Both the position numbers and the translations under genes were made by a program. Under the pieces are notes generated by a model. The model worked only from the letters and a program-made list of their open reading frames with translations. It did no database searches and was not told the origin of the DNA. From NCBI RefSeq assembly GCF_036324505.1, contig NC_086355.1, positions 484,901 to 548,900 on the forward strand: a stretch of DNA of 64,000 nt, written 5' to 3'. Positions within the stretch are counted from its first letter, which is position 1. Every line of letters starts with the position of its first letter. Below are positions 21,086 to 30,219 of the stretch, in pieces. Source of the stretch: Eleginops maclovinus. Lineage: Eukaryota; Chordata; Actinopteri; Perciformes; Eleginopidae.

Positions 21086-22036
21086 ATGACGTCAGCAGGG
21101 TTTAACGGGACCTGGTCCCTGACCCTGGTGGGTTTCTCCTCGCTGTCTGGCCACCGCTCGCTCTTCTTCCTCCTGTTTTTGTTGCCGTACCTCTTCGTGG
21201 TGTTCAGTGACTCTCTGGTGGTTTATAGCATCTGTTCGCAGCGAGCTCTTCACCGGCCCATGTTCGTCTTCGTGGCAGCAGTTCTGCTGAACTCTCTCAC
21301 AGCCAGTACATTCATTTATCCCAAACTTCTGTCTGATGTGTTGCTCTCCGGCGGCGGCATCGTGCAGGTGTCCCAGGCTTTGTGTCTGTGCCAGGGTTTC
21401 GTTGTTTCCTCTCTTGGTTTCTCCAGCTTCATGCTGTTGGCGGCCATGGCCTTCGACCGGTACCTGTCTATCTGCCACCCGCTGCACTATGCTGCGCTGT
21501 TATCTCCTGCCAAGGTGGGGCTGATGCTGCTGCTCTGCTGGATGCTGCCCGTCATTCTAGTTGGTGTCTTAGCACTGTTGGCTAGCCGCTTACAGCTCTG
21601 CAGGACGCAGCTCCACAGGTTCTACTGCGACATCTACAGCCTGGTCAGCCTGAGCTGCGGCGGTGCTGCAGCGCAGCGGAGTGGACTATACGGTCTCCTG
21701 ATCTCCTCAGCTATCTTCTTCCTGCCCCCCTCCTTCGTGCTCTTCTCTTACGCTAGGATCCTCTTCATCTGTCTGCGCCGATCACGTAGCTTCAGCAGCA
21801 GAGCGCTAAACACCTGTCTGCCTCACCTGTTCGTCTTCTTTAACTACTCCGTCAGCGTCACCTTAGACCTGCTGCTCCGCCGCCTGCAGAGCGACAGAGA
21901 ATCTGACACCACCCTCATCACCTCCATTATGATGGTGTTAGTACCCACTGTGCTGAACCCGGTGGTGTACGGACTGAAGTTAAAGGAGGTGTTCACACAT
22001 GTGAAGAGGCTGCTGAGCTGCCGCAGAGACAGCTGA
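21086..22036 (+). CDS. Olfactory receptor (class A GPCR), intact, 316 aa
   Basis: Odorant receptor expected in cilia of olfactory neurons, signalling through Golf. The uninterrupted frame has the family pattern: extracellular N-terminus with an NGT glycosylation site, LHRPMFVF after TM1, MAFDRYLSICHPLHYA at the end of TM3, conserved cysteines in the second extracellular loop (CRTQLHRFYCDI), ALNTCLPHL before TM6 and PTVLNPVVYGLK in TM7. The length (316 aa) is normal. The Met at 21086 is chosen because it gives a short N-terminus before TM1. AACAG just upstream may be the acceptor of a spliced 5' UTR. AATAAA occurs at 22048. It appears as a lone receptor. The subfamily is not assigned. Confidence 0.9.
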   Translation: MTSAGFNGTWSLTLVGFSSLSGHRSLFFLLFLLPYLFVVFSDSLVVYSICSQRALHRPMFVFVAAVLLNSLTASTFIYPKLLSDVLLSGGGIVQVSQALCLCQGFVVSSLGFSSFMLLAAMAFDRYLSICHPLHYAALLSPAKVGLMLLLCWMLPVILVGVLALLASRLQLCRTQLHRFYCDIYSLVSLSCGGAAAQRSGLYGLLISSAIFFLPPSFVLFSYARILFICLRRSRSFSSRALNTCLPHLFVFFNYSVSVTLDLLLRRLQSDRESDTTLITSIMMVLVPTVLNPVVYGLKLKEVFTHVKRLLSCRRDS

Positions 22037-22047
22037 TCAGTTCACAT

Positions 22048-22053
22048 AATAAA
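22048..22053 (+). terminator. Poly(A) signal of the olfactory receptor gene
   Basis: AATAAA 12 bp after the TGA stop of the receptor; the only candidate close to the stop. Confidence 0.5.
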
Positions 22054-22059
22054 TAACAA

Positions 22060-22860
22060 TGAAAACCATGACTGATGGGAATGAGTGTTACTGACCACCA
22101 TTCAGCCTGACCTGCGGTGTGAAGCTAGCACTGGGGTCATTCCCCCGGCCCTTTAGCCTGAACGAAGGCTTTCACCACTCCTATTACTCGCCATCATTTA
22201 GTGTTTTTATCGTTTATATGTCGAAAAAAGAATTGTCTCAACAATTGTGTAACTATCCACATGTTGCATATCTGGAAATATAAACTGATATCCGGTGCCG
22301 TGAGTTCCTGCTAGCTATGGGATGTTTTCACAACGTTTTTAGAAATAGTCTCTCTGGTCCACACTGTCATTTTGACCATAGCTTAAATAATCATTAGGCT
22401 ATAAGTCCCAATCAAAAGCCACTCATTTTTTGACAGCTAGCTAATAAGAAATCGAACATTAGTTGGCTACTGTTATCTAGCTTTTGGAGAACTCTCTAAG
22501 GCCGGGTTCCAGCTCTCACACATCTTGCATTTGACACACACTTTCACTCAGTCTCACGCTCTCTGGTAAGCACACTGGTATGTGTGGTCTCTGCTGCTTG
22601 TAATGTGATTAAATAAACACACACTTGCCCTTTCATACTTCTGGTTCAGTGTGTTAGCTCTTATGGTTTTGCACTAGCAGCATTGTAATCGTTATTTTTG
22701 GGGGGGATAATTAATGTGTGCTCTGTTAGCAGCTGCGAGGATACCGGAGGAAAATGGCCCAAAATCTCAAAAGAGCTATTTTGAAACTCTAGGTGTAGAT
22801 GGTTCCTCTATGAGGAGCAACGAGAAGTAGTGCAGCAGAGCAGCCGTCAGACTAACGCAG
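22060..22860. other. No gene seen
   Basis: Intergenic sequence after the receptor gene, with GCTAGCTA-type words. No exon or clear repeat end was found. Confidence 0.5.
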
Positions 22861-23304
22861 CATTCACACGGTTCCGTTCTGTTGGGTCTTGCCAGTGGGC
22901 GTATCCGGCGCTTGGGGTTAATGCGACCGACAACCAATCACAGTAATCTCCCGCCTCCGGACACTCAACGCCAAACAGCCCGCTTTCTAGAGCTGGATTA
23001 TTGTGAACAAGGGATTTATATGAAGATTTATGGCATTAATGTCTACGGCGCTATGCTAGCTTAATATACAGTATGCCTGCTAGCTGTCTATTCAGTGTTA
23101 AAGCGATGTACACTGGATACAAACTCCCCAAACAGGCGAAAACATATCAGTTTCACCCACTGTCTCTGCCACCTCCCTCCACACCTGGTTCCTCCTGTGT
23201 GTGGTCGAACAAAACCGGGTGATTCCCTACAGTCATTATCATTTTTTCATCCATTTCTTGGTAAATGAGGAAAAGAGTCGAGCTATGGCTTTCCGGATAA
23301 TAAT

Positions 23305-23832
23305 GTCCCATAATAAATAATAATAATCCATTTTATTTGGGGGGATCCTTTCAAATCACCCAAGGACACCTTACAGGGCATAGGGTAACATGGGGAGAGT
23401 TAAGACAGCGGACAGCCGGGGTAAAACAAGACACACAACGGGAAGTGGTAGTACAGTTTATAGTGAGCCAGTTTGAATAGGTGTGTTTTGAGGTGGGTTT
23501 TGAATGTTGTTATGGAATCTGACTGTCCGATATGTAGTGGCAGGGATTTCCAGAGTCTGGGTGCCGAGCAGCTGAAAGCTCGAGCACCCGTGGTGCTGAG
23601 GCGAGAGCTGGGGATGGAGAGTAGTCCAATGGAGGAAGAGCGGAGGGTGCGGGAGGGGGTGTACTCCTGGAGGAGGTCAGTGATGAGGGCTTGGTTGTGG
23701 AGAGCTTCATATGCGAGTAGAATGGTTTTGTAGTCAACACGGTATCCTACAGGAAGCCAGTGTAGGTGAATGAGAATGGAGGTGATGTGGTCGGATGAGT
23801 TGGTGCGGGTGATGATCCGGCAGCACAGTTCT
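23305..23832 (-). mobile_element. 5'-truncated LINE: C-terminal ORF2 fragment and 3' tail
   Basis: On the minus strand an open frame runs from the right border to a TAA near 23404. It encodes, in order, HLHWLPVGYRVDYKTILLAY, then EYTPSRTLRSS, ARAFSCSAPRLWKSLP and ITTFKTHLKTHLFKLAH: the usual C-terminal tail of fish non-LTR retrotransposon reverse transcriptases of L2/CR1/Jockey-like type. It ends in a 3' tail with AAATAAAATGG and ATTATTATT. The reading frame is still open, so the copy is young or weakly decayed. The 5' truncation point touches the 15-bp array. Confidence 0.8.
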
Positions 23833-23837
23833 GAATT

Positions 23838-26800
23838 ATTTGGTAGTAGTCGTGTCGGTAGTAGTCGTGTTGGTAGTAGTCGTGTTGGTAGTAGTCGTGT
23901 TGGTAGTAACCGTGTCGGTAGTAGTCGTGTCGGTAGTAGTCGTGTCGGTAGTAGTCGTGTCGGTAGTAGTCGTGTTGGTAGTAGTCGTGTTGGTAGTAAC
24001 CGTGTCGGTAGTAGTCGTGTTGGTAGTAGTTGTGTTGGTAGTAACCGTGTCGGTAGTAGTCGTGTTGGTAGTAGTTGTGTTGGTAGTAACCGTGTCGGTA
24101 GTAGTCGTGTCGGTAGTAGTCGTGTCGGTAGTAGTCGTGTCGGTAGTAGTCGTGTCGGTAGTAGTCGTGTCGGTAGTAGTCGTGTCGGTAGTAGTCGTGT
24201 CGGTAGTAGTCGTGTTGGTAGTAGTCGTGTTGGTAGTAACCGTGTCGGTAGTAGTCGTGTCGGTAGTAGTCGTGTCGGTAGTAGTCGTGTCGGTAGTAGT
24301 CGTGTTGGTAGTAGTTGTGTTGGTAGTAACCGTGTCGGTAGTAGTCGTGTTGGTAGTAGTTGTGTTGGTAGTAACCGTGTCGGTAGTAGTCGTGTTGGTA
24401 GTAGTCGTGTCGGTAGTAGTCGTAGTCGTGTTGGTAGTAGTTGTGTTGGTAGTAGTTGTGTTGGTAGTAACCGTGTCGGTAGTAGTCGTGTTGGTAGTAG
24501 TCGTGTTGGTAGTAGTCGTGTTGGTAGTAGTTGTGTTGGTAGTAACCGTGTCGGTAGTAGTCGTGTCGGTAGTAGTCGTGTTGGTTGTAGTCGTGTTGGT
24601 AGTAACCGTGTTGGTAGTAGTCGTGTTGGTAGTAGTCGTGTCGGTAGTAGTCGTGTCGGTAGTAGTCGTGTCGGTAGTAGTCGTGTCGGTAGTAGTCGTG
24701 TTGGTAGTAGTTGTGTTGGTAGTAACCGTGTCGGTAGTAGTCGTGTTGGTAGTAGTTGTGTTGGTAGTAACCGTGTCGGTAGTAGTCGTGTTGGTAGTAG
24801 TCGTGTTGGTAGTAGTCGTGTTGGTAGTAGTCGTGTTGGTAGTAGTTGTGTTGGTAGTAACCGTGTCGGTAGTAGTCGTGTCGGTAGTAGTCGTGTTGGT
24901 AGTAACCGTGTCGGTAGTAGTCGTGTTGGTAGTAGTCGTGTTGGTAGTAGTCGTGTTGGTAGTAGTCGTGTTGGTAGTAACCGTGTCGGTAGTAGTCGTG
25001 TTGGTAGTAGTCGTGTTGGTAGTAGTCGTGTTGGTAGTAGTTGTGTTGGTAGTAACCGTGTCGGTAGTAGTCGTGTCGGTAGTAGTCGTGTTGGTAGTAA
25101 CCGTGTCGGTAGTAGTCGTGTTGGTAGTAGTCGTGTTGGTAGTAGTTGTGTTGGTAGTAGTCGTGTTGGTAGTAGTCGTGTTGGTAGTAACCGTGTCGGT
25201 AGTAGTCGTGTTGGTAGTAGTCGTGTTGGTAGTAGTTGTGTTGGTAGTAGTTGTGTTGGTAGTAGTTGTGTTGGTAGTAACCGTGTCGGTAGTAGTCGTG
25301 TTGGTAGTAGTCGTGTTGGTAGTAGTCGTGTTGGTAGTAGTCATGTCGGTAGTCGTCGTGTCGGTAGTAGTCGTGTCGGTAGTAGTCGTGTTGGTAGTAA
25401 CCGTGTTGGTAGTAACCGTGGTTCGTAGTAACCGTGTTGGTAGTAACCGTGTTGGTAGTAACCGTGGTTCGTAGTAACCGTGTTGGTAGTAACCGTGTTG
25501 GTAGTAGTCGTGTTTTGTAGTAACCGTGTCGGTAGTAGTCGTGTCGGTAGTAACCGTGTTTCGTAGTAACCGTGTCGGTAGTAGTCGTGTCGGTAGTAAC
25601 CGTGGTTTCGTAGTAACCGTGTCGGTAGTAGTCGTGTTGGTAGTAACCGTGTTTCGTAGTAACCGTGTTGGTAGTAGTCGTGTCGGTAGTATTCGTGTTG
25701 GTAGTAACCGTGTTTCGTAGTAACCGTGTCGGTAGTAGTCGTGTCGGTAGTAACCGTGGTTTCGTAGTAACCGTGTCGGTAGTAGTCGTGTTGGTAGTAA
25801 CCGTGTTTCGTAGTAACCGTGTTGGTAGTAGTCGTGTCGGTAGTATTCGTGTTGGTAGTAACCGTGGTTCGTAGTAACCGTGTTGGTAGTAACCGTGTTG
25901 GTAGTAACCGTGGTTCGTAGTAACCGTGTTGGTAGTAACCGTGTTGGTAGTAGTCGTGTTTCGTAGTAACCGTGTCGGTAGTAGTCGTGTCGGTAGTAAC
26001 CGTGGTTTCGTAGTAACCGTGTCGGTAGTAGTCGTGTTGGTAGTAACCGTGTTTCGTAGTAACCGTGTTGGTAGTAGTCGTGTCGGTAGTAACCGTGTTG
26101 GTAGTAACCATGTTTCGTAGTAACCGTGTCGGTAGTAACCGTGTTTCGTAGTAACCGTGTCGGTAGTAGTCGTGTCGTTAGTAACCGTGTTGGTAGTAAC
26201 CGTGTTTCGTAGTAACCGTGTCGGTAGTAACCGTGTTTCGTAGTAACCGTGTCGGTAGTAGTCGTGTCGGTAGTAACCGTGTTTCGTAGTAACCGTGTCG
26301 GTAGTAGTCGTGTCGGTAGTAGTCGTGTTGGTAGTAACCGTGTTTCATAGTAACCGTGTTGGTAGTAGTCGTGTCGGTAGTATTCGTGTTGGTAGTAACC
26401 GTGTTTCGTAGTAACCGTGTTGGTAGTAGTCGTGTCGGTAGTATTCGTGTTGGTAGTAACCGTGTTGGTAGTAACCGTGTTTCATAGTAACCGTGTTGGT
26501 AGTAGTCGTGTCGGTAGTAGTCGTGTCGGTAGTAACCGTGTTTCGTAGTAACCGTGTTGGTAGTAGTCGTGTCGGTAGTAGTCGTGTTGGTAGTAACCGT
26601 GTTTCGTAATAACCGTGTCGGTAGTAGTCGTGTCGGTAGTAACCGTGTTTCGTAGTAACTGTGTTGGTAGTAGTCGTGTCGGTAGTAGTCGTGTCGGTAG
26701 TAGTCGTGTTGGTAGTAACCATGTTTCATAGTAACCGTGTTGGTAGTAGTCGTGTCGGTAGTATTCGTGTTGGTAGTAACCGTGTTTCGTAGTAACCGTG

Positions 26801-28056
26801 TCGGTAGTAGTCGTGTCGGTAGTAACCGTGTTTCGTAGTAACCGTGTCGGTAGTAGTCGTGTCGGTAGTAGTCGTGTTGGTAGCAGTCGTGTGTGTTGGT
26901 AGTAACCGTGTCGGTAGTAGTCGTGTTGGTAGTAGTCGTGTTGGTAGTAGTCGTGTGTGTCGGTAGTAGTCGTGTTGGTAGTAGTCGTGTGTGTTGGTAG
27001 TAGTCGTGTGTGTTGGTAGTAGTCGTGTTGGTAGTAGTCGTGTGTGTCGGTAGTAGTCGTGTTGGTAGTAGTCGTGTGTGTTGGTAGTAGTCGTGTGTGT
27101 TGGTAGTAGTCGTGTCGGTAGTCGTCGTGTCGGTAGTAGTCGTGTGTGTTGGTAGTAGTCGTGTGTGTTGGTAGTAGTCGTGTGTGTCTGTAGTAGTCGT
27201 GTCGGTAGTAGTCGTGTCGGTAGTAGTCGTGTTGGTAGTAGTCGTGTCGGTAGTAGTCGTGTCGGTAGTCGTCGTGTTGGTTGTTGTCATGTCGGTAGTA
27301 GTCGTGTGTGTCGGTAGTAGTCGTGTGTGTTGGTAGTAGTCGTGTCGGTAGTCGTCGTGTCGGTTGTTGTCGTGTCGGTAGTCGTCGTGTTGGTAGTAGT
27401 CGTGTCGGTAGTCGTCGTGTTGGTAGTCGTCGTGTCGGTAGTCGTCGTGTTGGTAGTAGTCGTGTGTGTTGGTAGTAGTCGTGTGTGTCGGTAGTAGTCG
27501 TGTCGGTAGTAGTCGTGTCGGTAGTAGTCGTGTCGGTAGTAGTCGTGTCGGTAGTCGTCGTGTTGGTAGTAACCGTGTCGGTAGTAGTCGTGTGTGTCGG
27601 TAGTAGTCGTGTGTGTTGGTAGTAGTCGTGTTGGTAGTAGTTGTGTCGGTAGTAGTCGTGTCGGTAGTAGTCGTGTCGGTAGTAGTCGTGTCGGTAGTAG
27701 TCGTGTGTGTCGGTAGTAGTCGTGTGTGTCGGTAGTAGTCGTGTTGGTAGTAGTCGTGTCGGTTGTAGTCGTGTCGGTAGTAGTCGTGTGTGTTTGTAGT
27801 AGTCGTGTGTGTTGGTAGTAGTCGTGTTGGTAGTAGTCGTGTGTGTTGGTAGTAGCCGTGTTGGTAGTAGTCGTGTGTGTCGGTAGTAGTCGTCTGTGTT
27901 GGTAGTAGTCGTGTTGGTAGTAGCCGTGTTGGTAGTAGTCGTGTGTGTTGGTAGTAGTCGTGTTGGTAGTAACCGTGTCGGTAGTAGTCGTGTTGGTAGT
28001 AGTCGTGTTGGTAGTAGTCGTGTTGGTAGTAGTCGTGTGTGTTGGTAGTAGCCGTG
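23838..28056. repeat. Giant minisatellite, 15-bp unit GGTAGTAGTCGTGTT, 4.2 kb, three zones
   Basis: Zone A (23838 to about 25410) is almost pure 15-mers, about 105 copies, with four common variants (CGTGTC, CGTGTT, TTGTGTT, AACCGTGTC). Zone B (about 25410-26880) mixes in units with TTTCGTAGTAACCGTG that break the 15-bp phase, arranged in longer repeats. Zone C (about 26880-28056) has units with an extra GTGT (19 bp). No other sequence interrupts the array. Stop-free frames of over 500 residues (Val-Gly-Ser-Ser, Thr-Asn-Thr and Tyr-Gln-His types) are by-products. Confidence 0.97.
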
Positions 28057-28059
28057 TGC

Positions 28060-28223
28060 GCATACACGCGATTTGATTGGCTGGCGCTTCCGTCAACGCT
28101 TGAAAAGTTTAACTTTTCTCAACTTTCGACGCGAGCAACGGAGCCGACGCGACGGAACCACAATGCAGTTTGCTGATGCTTGACGTCACCCCATTCATCA
28201 AGTATTAATGGAACGGAACCGTG
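28060..28223. mobile_element. Possible MITE half next to the giant array
   Basis: GC-rich unique sequence with GATTGGCTGGCGCTTCCGTC, GACGCGAGCAACGGAGCC and a terminal GAACGGAACCGTG at 28211-28223. The same 13 bases occur inverted as CACGGTTCCGTTC at 22867-22879, on the far side of the LINE and array. This suggests, without proving it, terminal inverted repeats of an element later split by the LINE and satellite. Confidence 0.35.
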
Positions 28224-29160
28224 TTTACCGGCCGTTACTGAATGTTAGCTATCTAGCTAAATTGCAAAATACTGAATTTGCTGGAGAAAGTTAGCTATCC
28301 AATTAACAAGCTAGCTACTGTTGCTATTCATCTAAATAGTTAGCTAGTTTACCTTAGCTACCCATCTAACAAGCTAGCTAGAGAATGTTAGCAATCCACC
28401 TAGCTTTCTAGCTAGCTATCGCCAAATTGGCATCTCCCTAGTGTATTGAACCTGCTATGGTTAGACACTGCGGACCTGGGTCTATGTTCAGACACCGAGT
28501 GTCTATAAAATCATTGTTGGTGTTTTTAAGCATACCTGCTGCTGTCATCCAGCAGCAGCTCCTCACAGCCTAAACATCAACGTGAACTCTCAAATGATCT
28601 CAAAAGAATCCTGGTCCATGTTTGGTACATATCTGAATGTATGGACAGAAGGTGATGTCCGGACACACAGCGCTCTGAAGATGGCAAAGTTAGCTTTAGG
28701 GAGGTTTATAAAATACATATCAATTTCAAATCTACAGAAAACATGGCAAATTGAATCATAAACATCTAATAATAAATTGAGGTGCACGTTAAGCGGTTGC
28801 TATGGGCAGTACCCATAATCCTCTGGCATTATCATTCAATGCAGTATGTTTAACAGCAGGCGGCGTCTGCCCATTCAACAGAACTACATTTGAACCATTT
28901 AAAATGTAATATAAAGCATATAATACAATTTATAAATATATGTATAACATGCTTTATAAAATACTGATGGCATTTTTAACCTATTATGTGTCCAAGTTTA
29001 TTTGTATTAGCTAATAATCTGAATGTCTTAAGTAACTAGTTATGAATTTTGTCAAATAAATGTAGTGGAGTTAAAAGTACAATATTAGAATTAAAGATGA
29101 ATTAAAGATACTCAAATAAAGTACAGGTATGCCAAAATCATTCGTAAGTACAGTGAAATT
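28224..29160. other. No gene seen
   Basis: AT-rich DNA with many GCTAGCTA/AGTTAGC words (28240-28420). No exon recognised. Confidence 0.5.
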
Positions 29161-29164
29161 GATG

Positions 29165-29305
29165 GTTCTTCTGTCAGCGGCTCACTCAGTAAGGACCTGG
29201 ATGGGGAGCTATAGTGTCGCTGGTTCAAGTCCCCCAACAGACTTAAATATATGAGAGCTACTTGGAGAGGTCCCAGTTCACCTCCTGAGCCCTGGTGCAC
29301 CAGAC
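29165..29305 (+). mobile_element. tRNA-derived SINE fragment
   Basis: A tRNA-like head carries an A-box-like GGCTCACTCAGTAAGG and a B box GGTTCAAGTCC, followed by a non-tRNA tail ending near CCCTGGTGCACCAGAC. It does not fold as a clean tRNA by eye. The family is not identified. Confidence 0.5.
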
Positions 29306-30048
29306 AGATAGTTTACATAATTTGATATTCATGGTCAACTTTTAGATTTTCACACTGTTTCATCTGCTATTTTGAGATGTTTATAGGCTATATTATTTTG
29401 TAAATTGTAAATATGCAGTAGTTTTAGTTGGATATTTCTTTAATTATAATCACACAAATTCTGTATTCTGTAAATAGTAATAAGTCATACCCGATCGGCG
29501 GAACATCTGTTTCCAGATGTGTATTCTTCTGGGGACTTCCCCCCTTTATATTGTGTCCCTCACTTTTTCTTCTCCCCTTTTTGCTGATGTGTTCGCGGGA
29601 GAAGTAAGCTGGACTCTGGTTGAAGCTGTGAACATGTCTGCATGCTTAATGCTTCTTTGTGTATTTCATTTGTGCAGAGGCCAAACTGTAAGGGCATGAT
29701 TGAGCTGAGTTGTTTCATCTGTCGTCAGTGTGACTGGAATAAACGGAGATCGTCTCCAACAGCATGCCAACTGCTGTCTCATCTGTACACAACGAAGACA
29801 CCGCTACACGACACCGGTTATTGTATAATTGTTTTTTTGTACTCTTTTTTTCCATTTCTAATTATGAGCAATACTTTGTTAAACATGCTGCTGCAACGAA
29901 AACATTTCCCAGTTTAGGATCCATAAAGTATGTAATCTGAAATGTACCTGGCAGTAAACTACATTCTGGTTCTGATAAACTGGATTCTGAGAGAAATGCA
30001 GAGTTGTTAGAACCGTCCCGCTTCCCCTTCATGTAACAGCAGCAGCGT

Positions 30049-30100
30049 GCCTGCAGGGGGCGCTGTTAGCTGAGACTCACACGGAAACAACCGGAAGCTG
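30049..30100 (+). promoter_or_regulatory. Candidate ube2g2 promoter: CTCF-like motif and ETS site
   Basis: GCCTGCAGGGGGCGCTG (30049-30065) resembles the CTCF core motif, and ACCGGAAGC (30090-30098) is an ETS-type site common in housekeeping promoters. They lie 120-170 bp upstream of the ube2g2 ATG. There is no TATA box nearby. Confidence 0.45.
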
Positions 30101-30219
30101 ACCTCTCGGCGACACATCCGTTAAACCGTGTTGTTTTCCTGACTTTCTCTTTAAACTCGGAGTTCTAAGTGATTATTCTCTGTTTGTTTACTCAGTATAG
30201 AGTGTTTGAAGAGACCCTG

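Noticed and set aside
23473..23733. 86-residue plus-strand frame
   Set aside because: Shadow of the LINE ORF2 fragment, which reads sensibly on the minus strand.
23770..28067. Open frames of 500-630 residues (Val-Gly-Ser-Ser, Thr-Asn-Thr, Tyr-Gln-His types)
   Set aside because: By-products of the stop-free 15-bp array on both strands; frames shift wherever the unit length changes.
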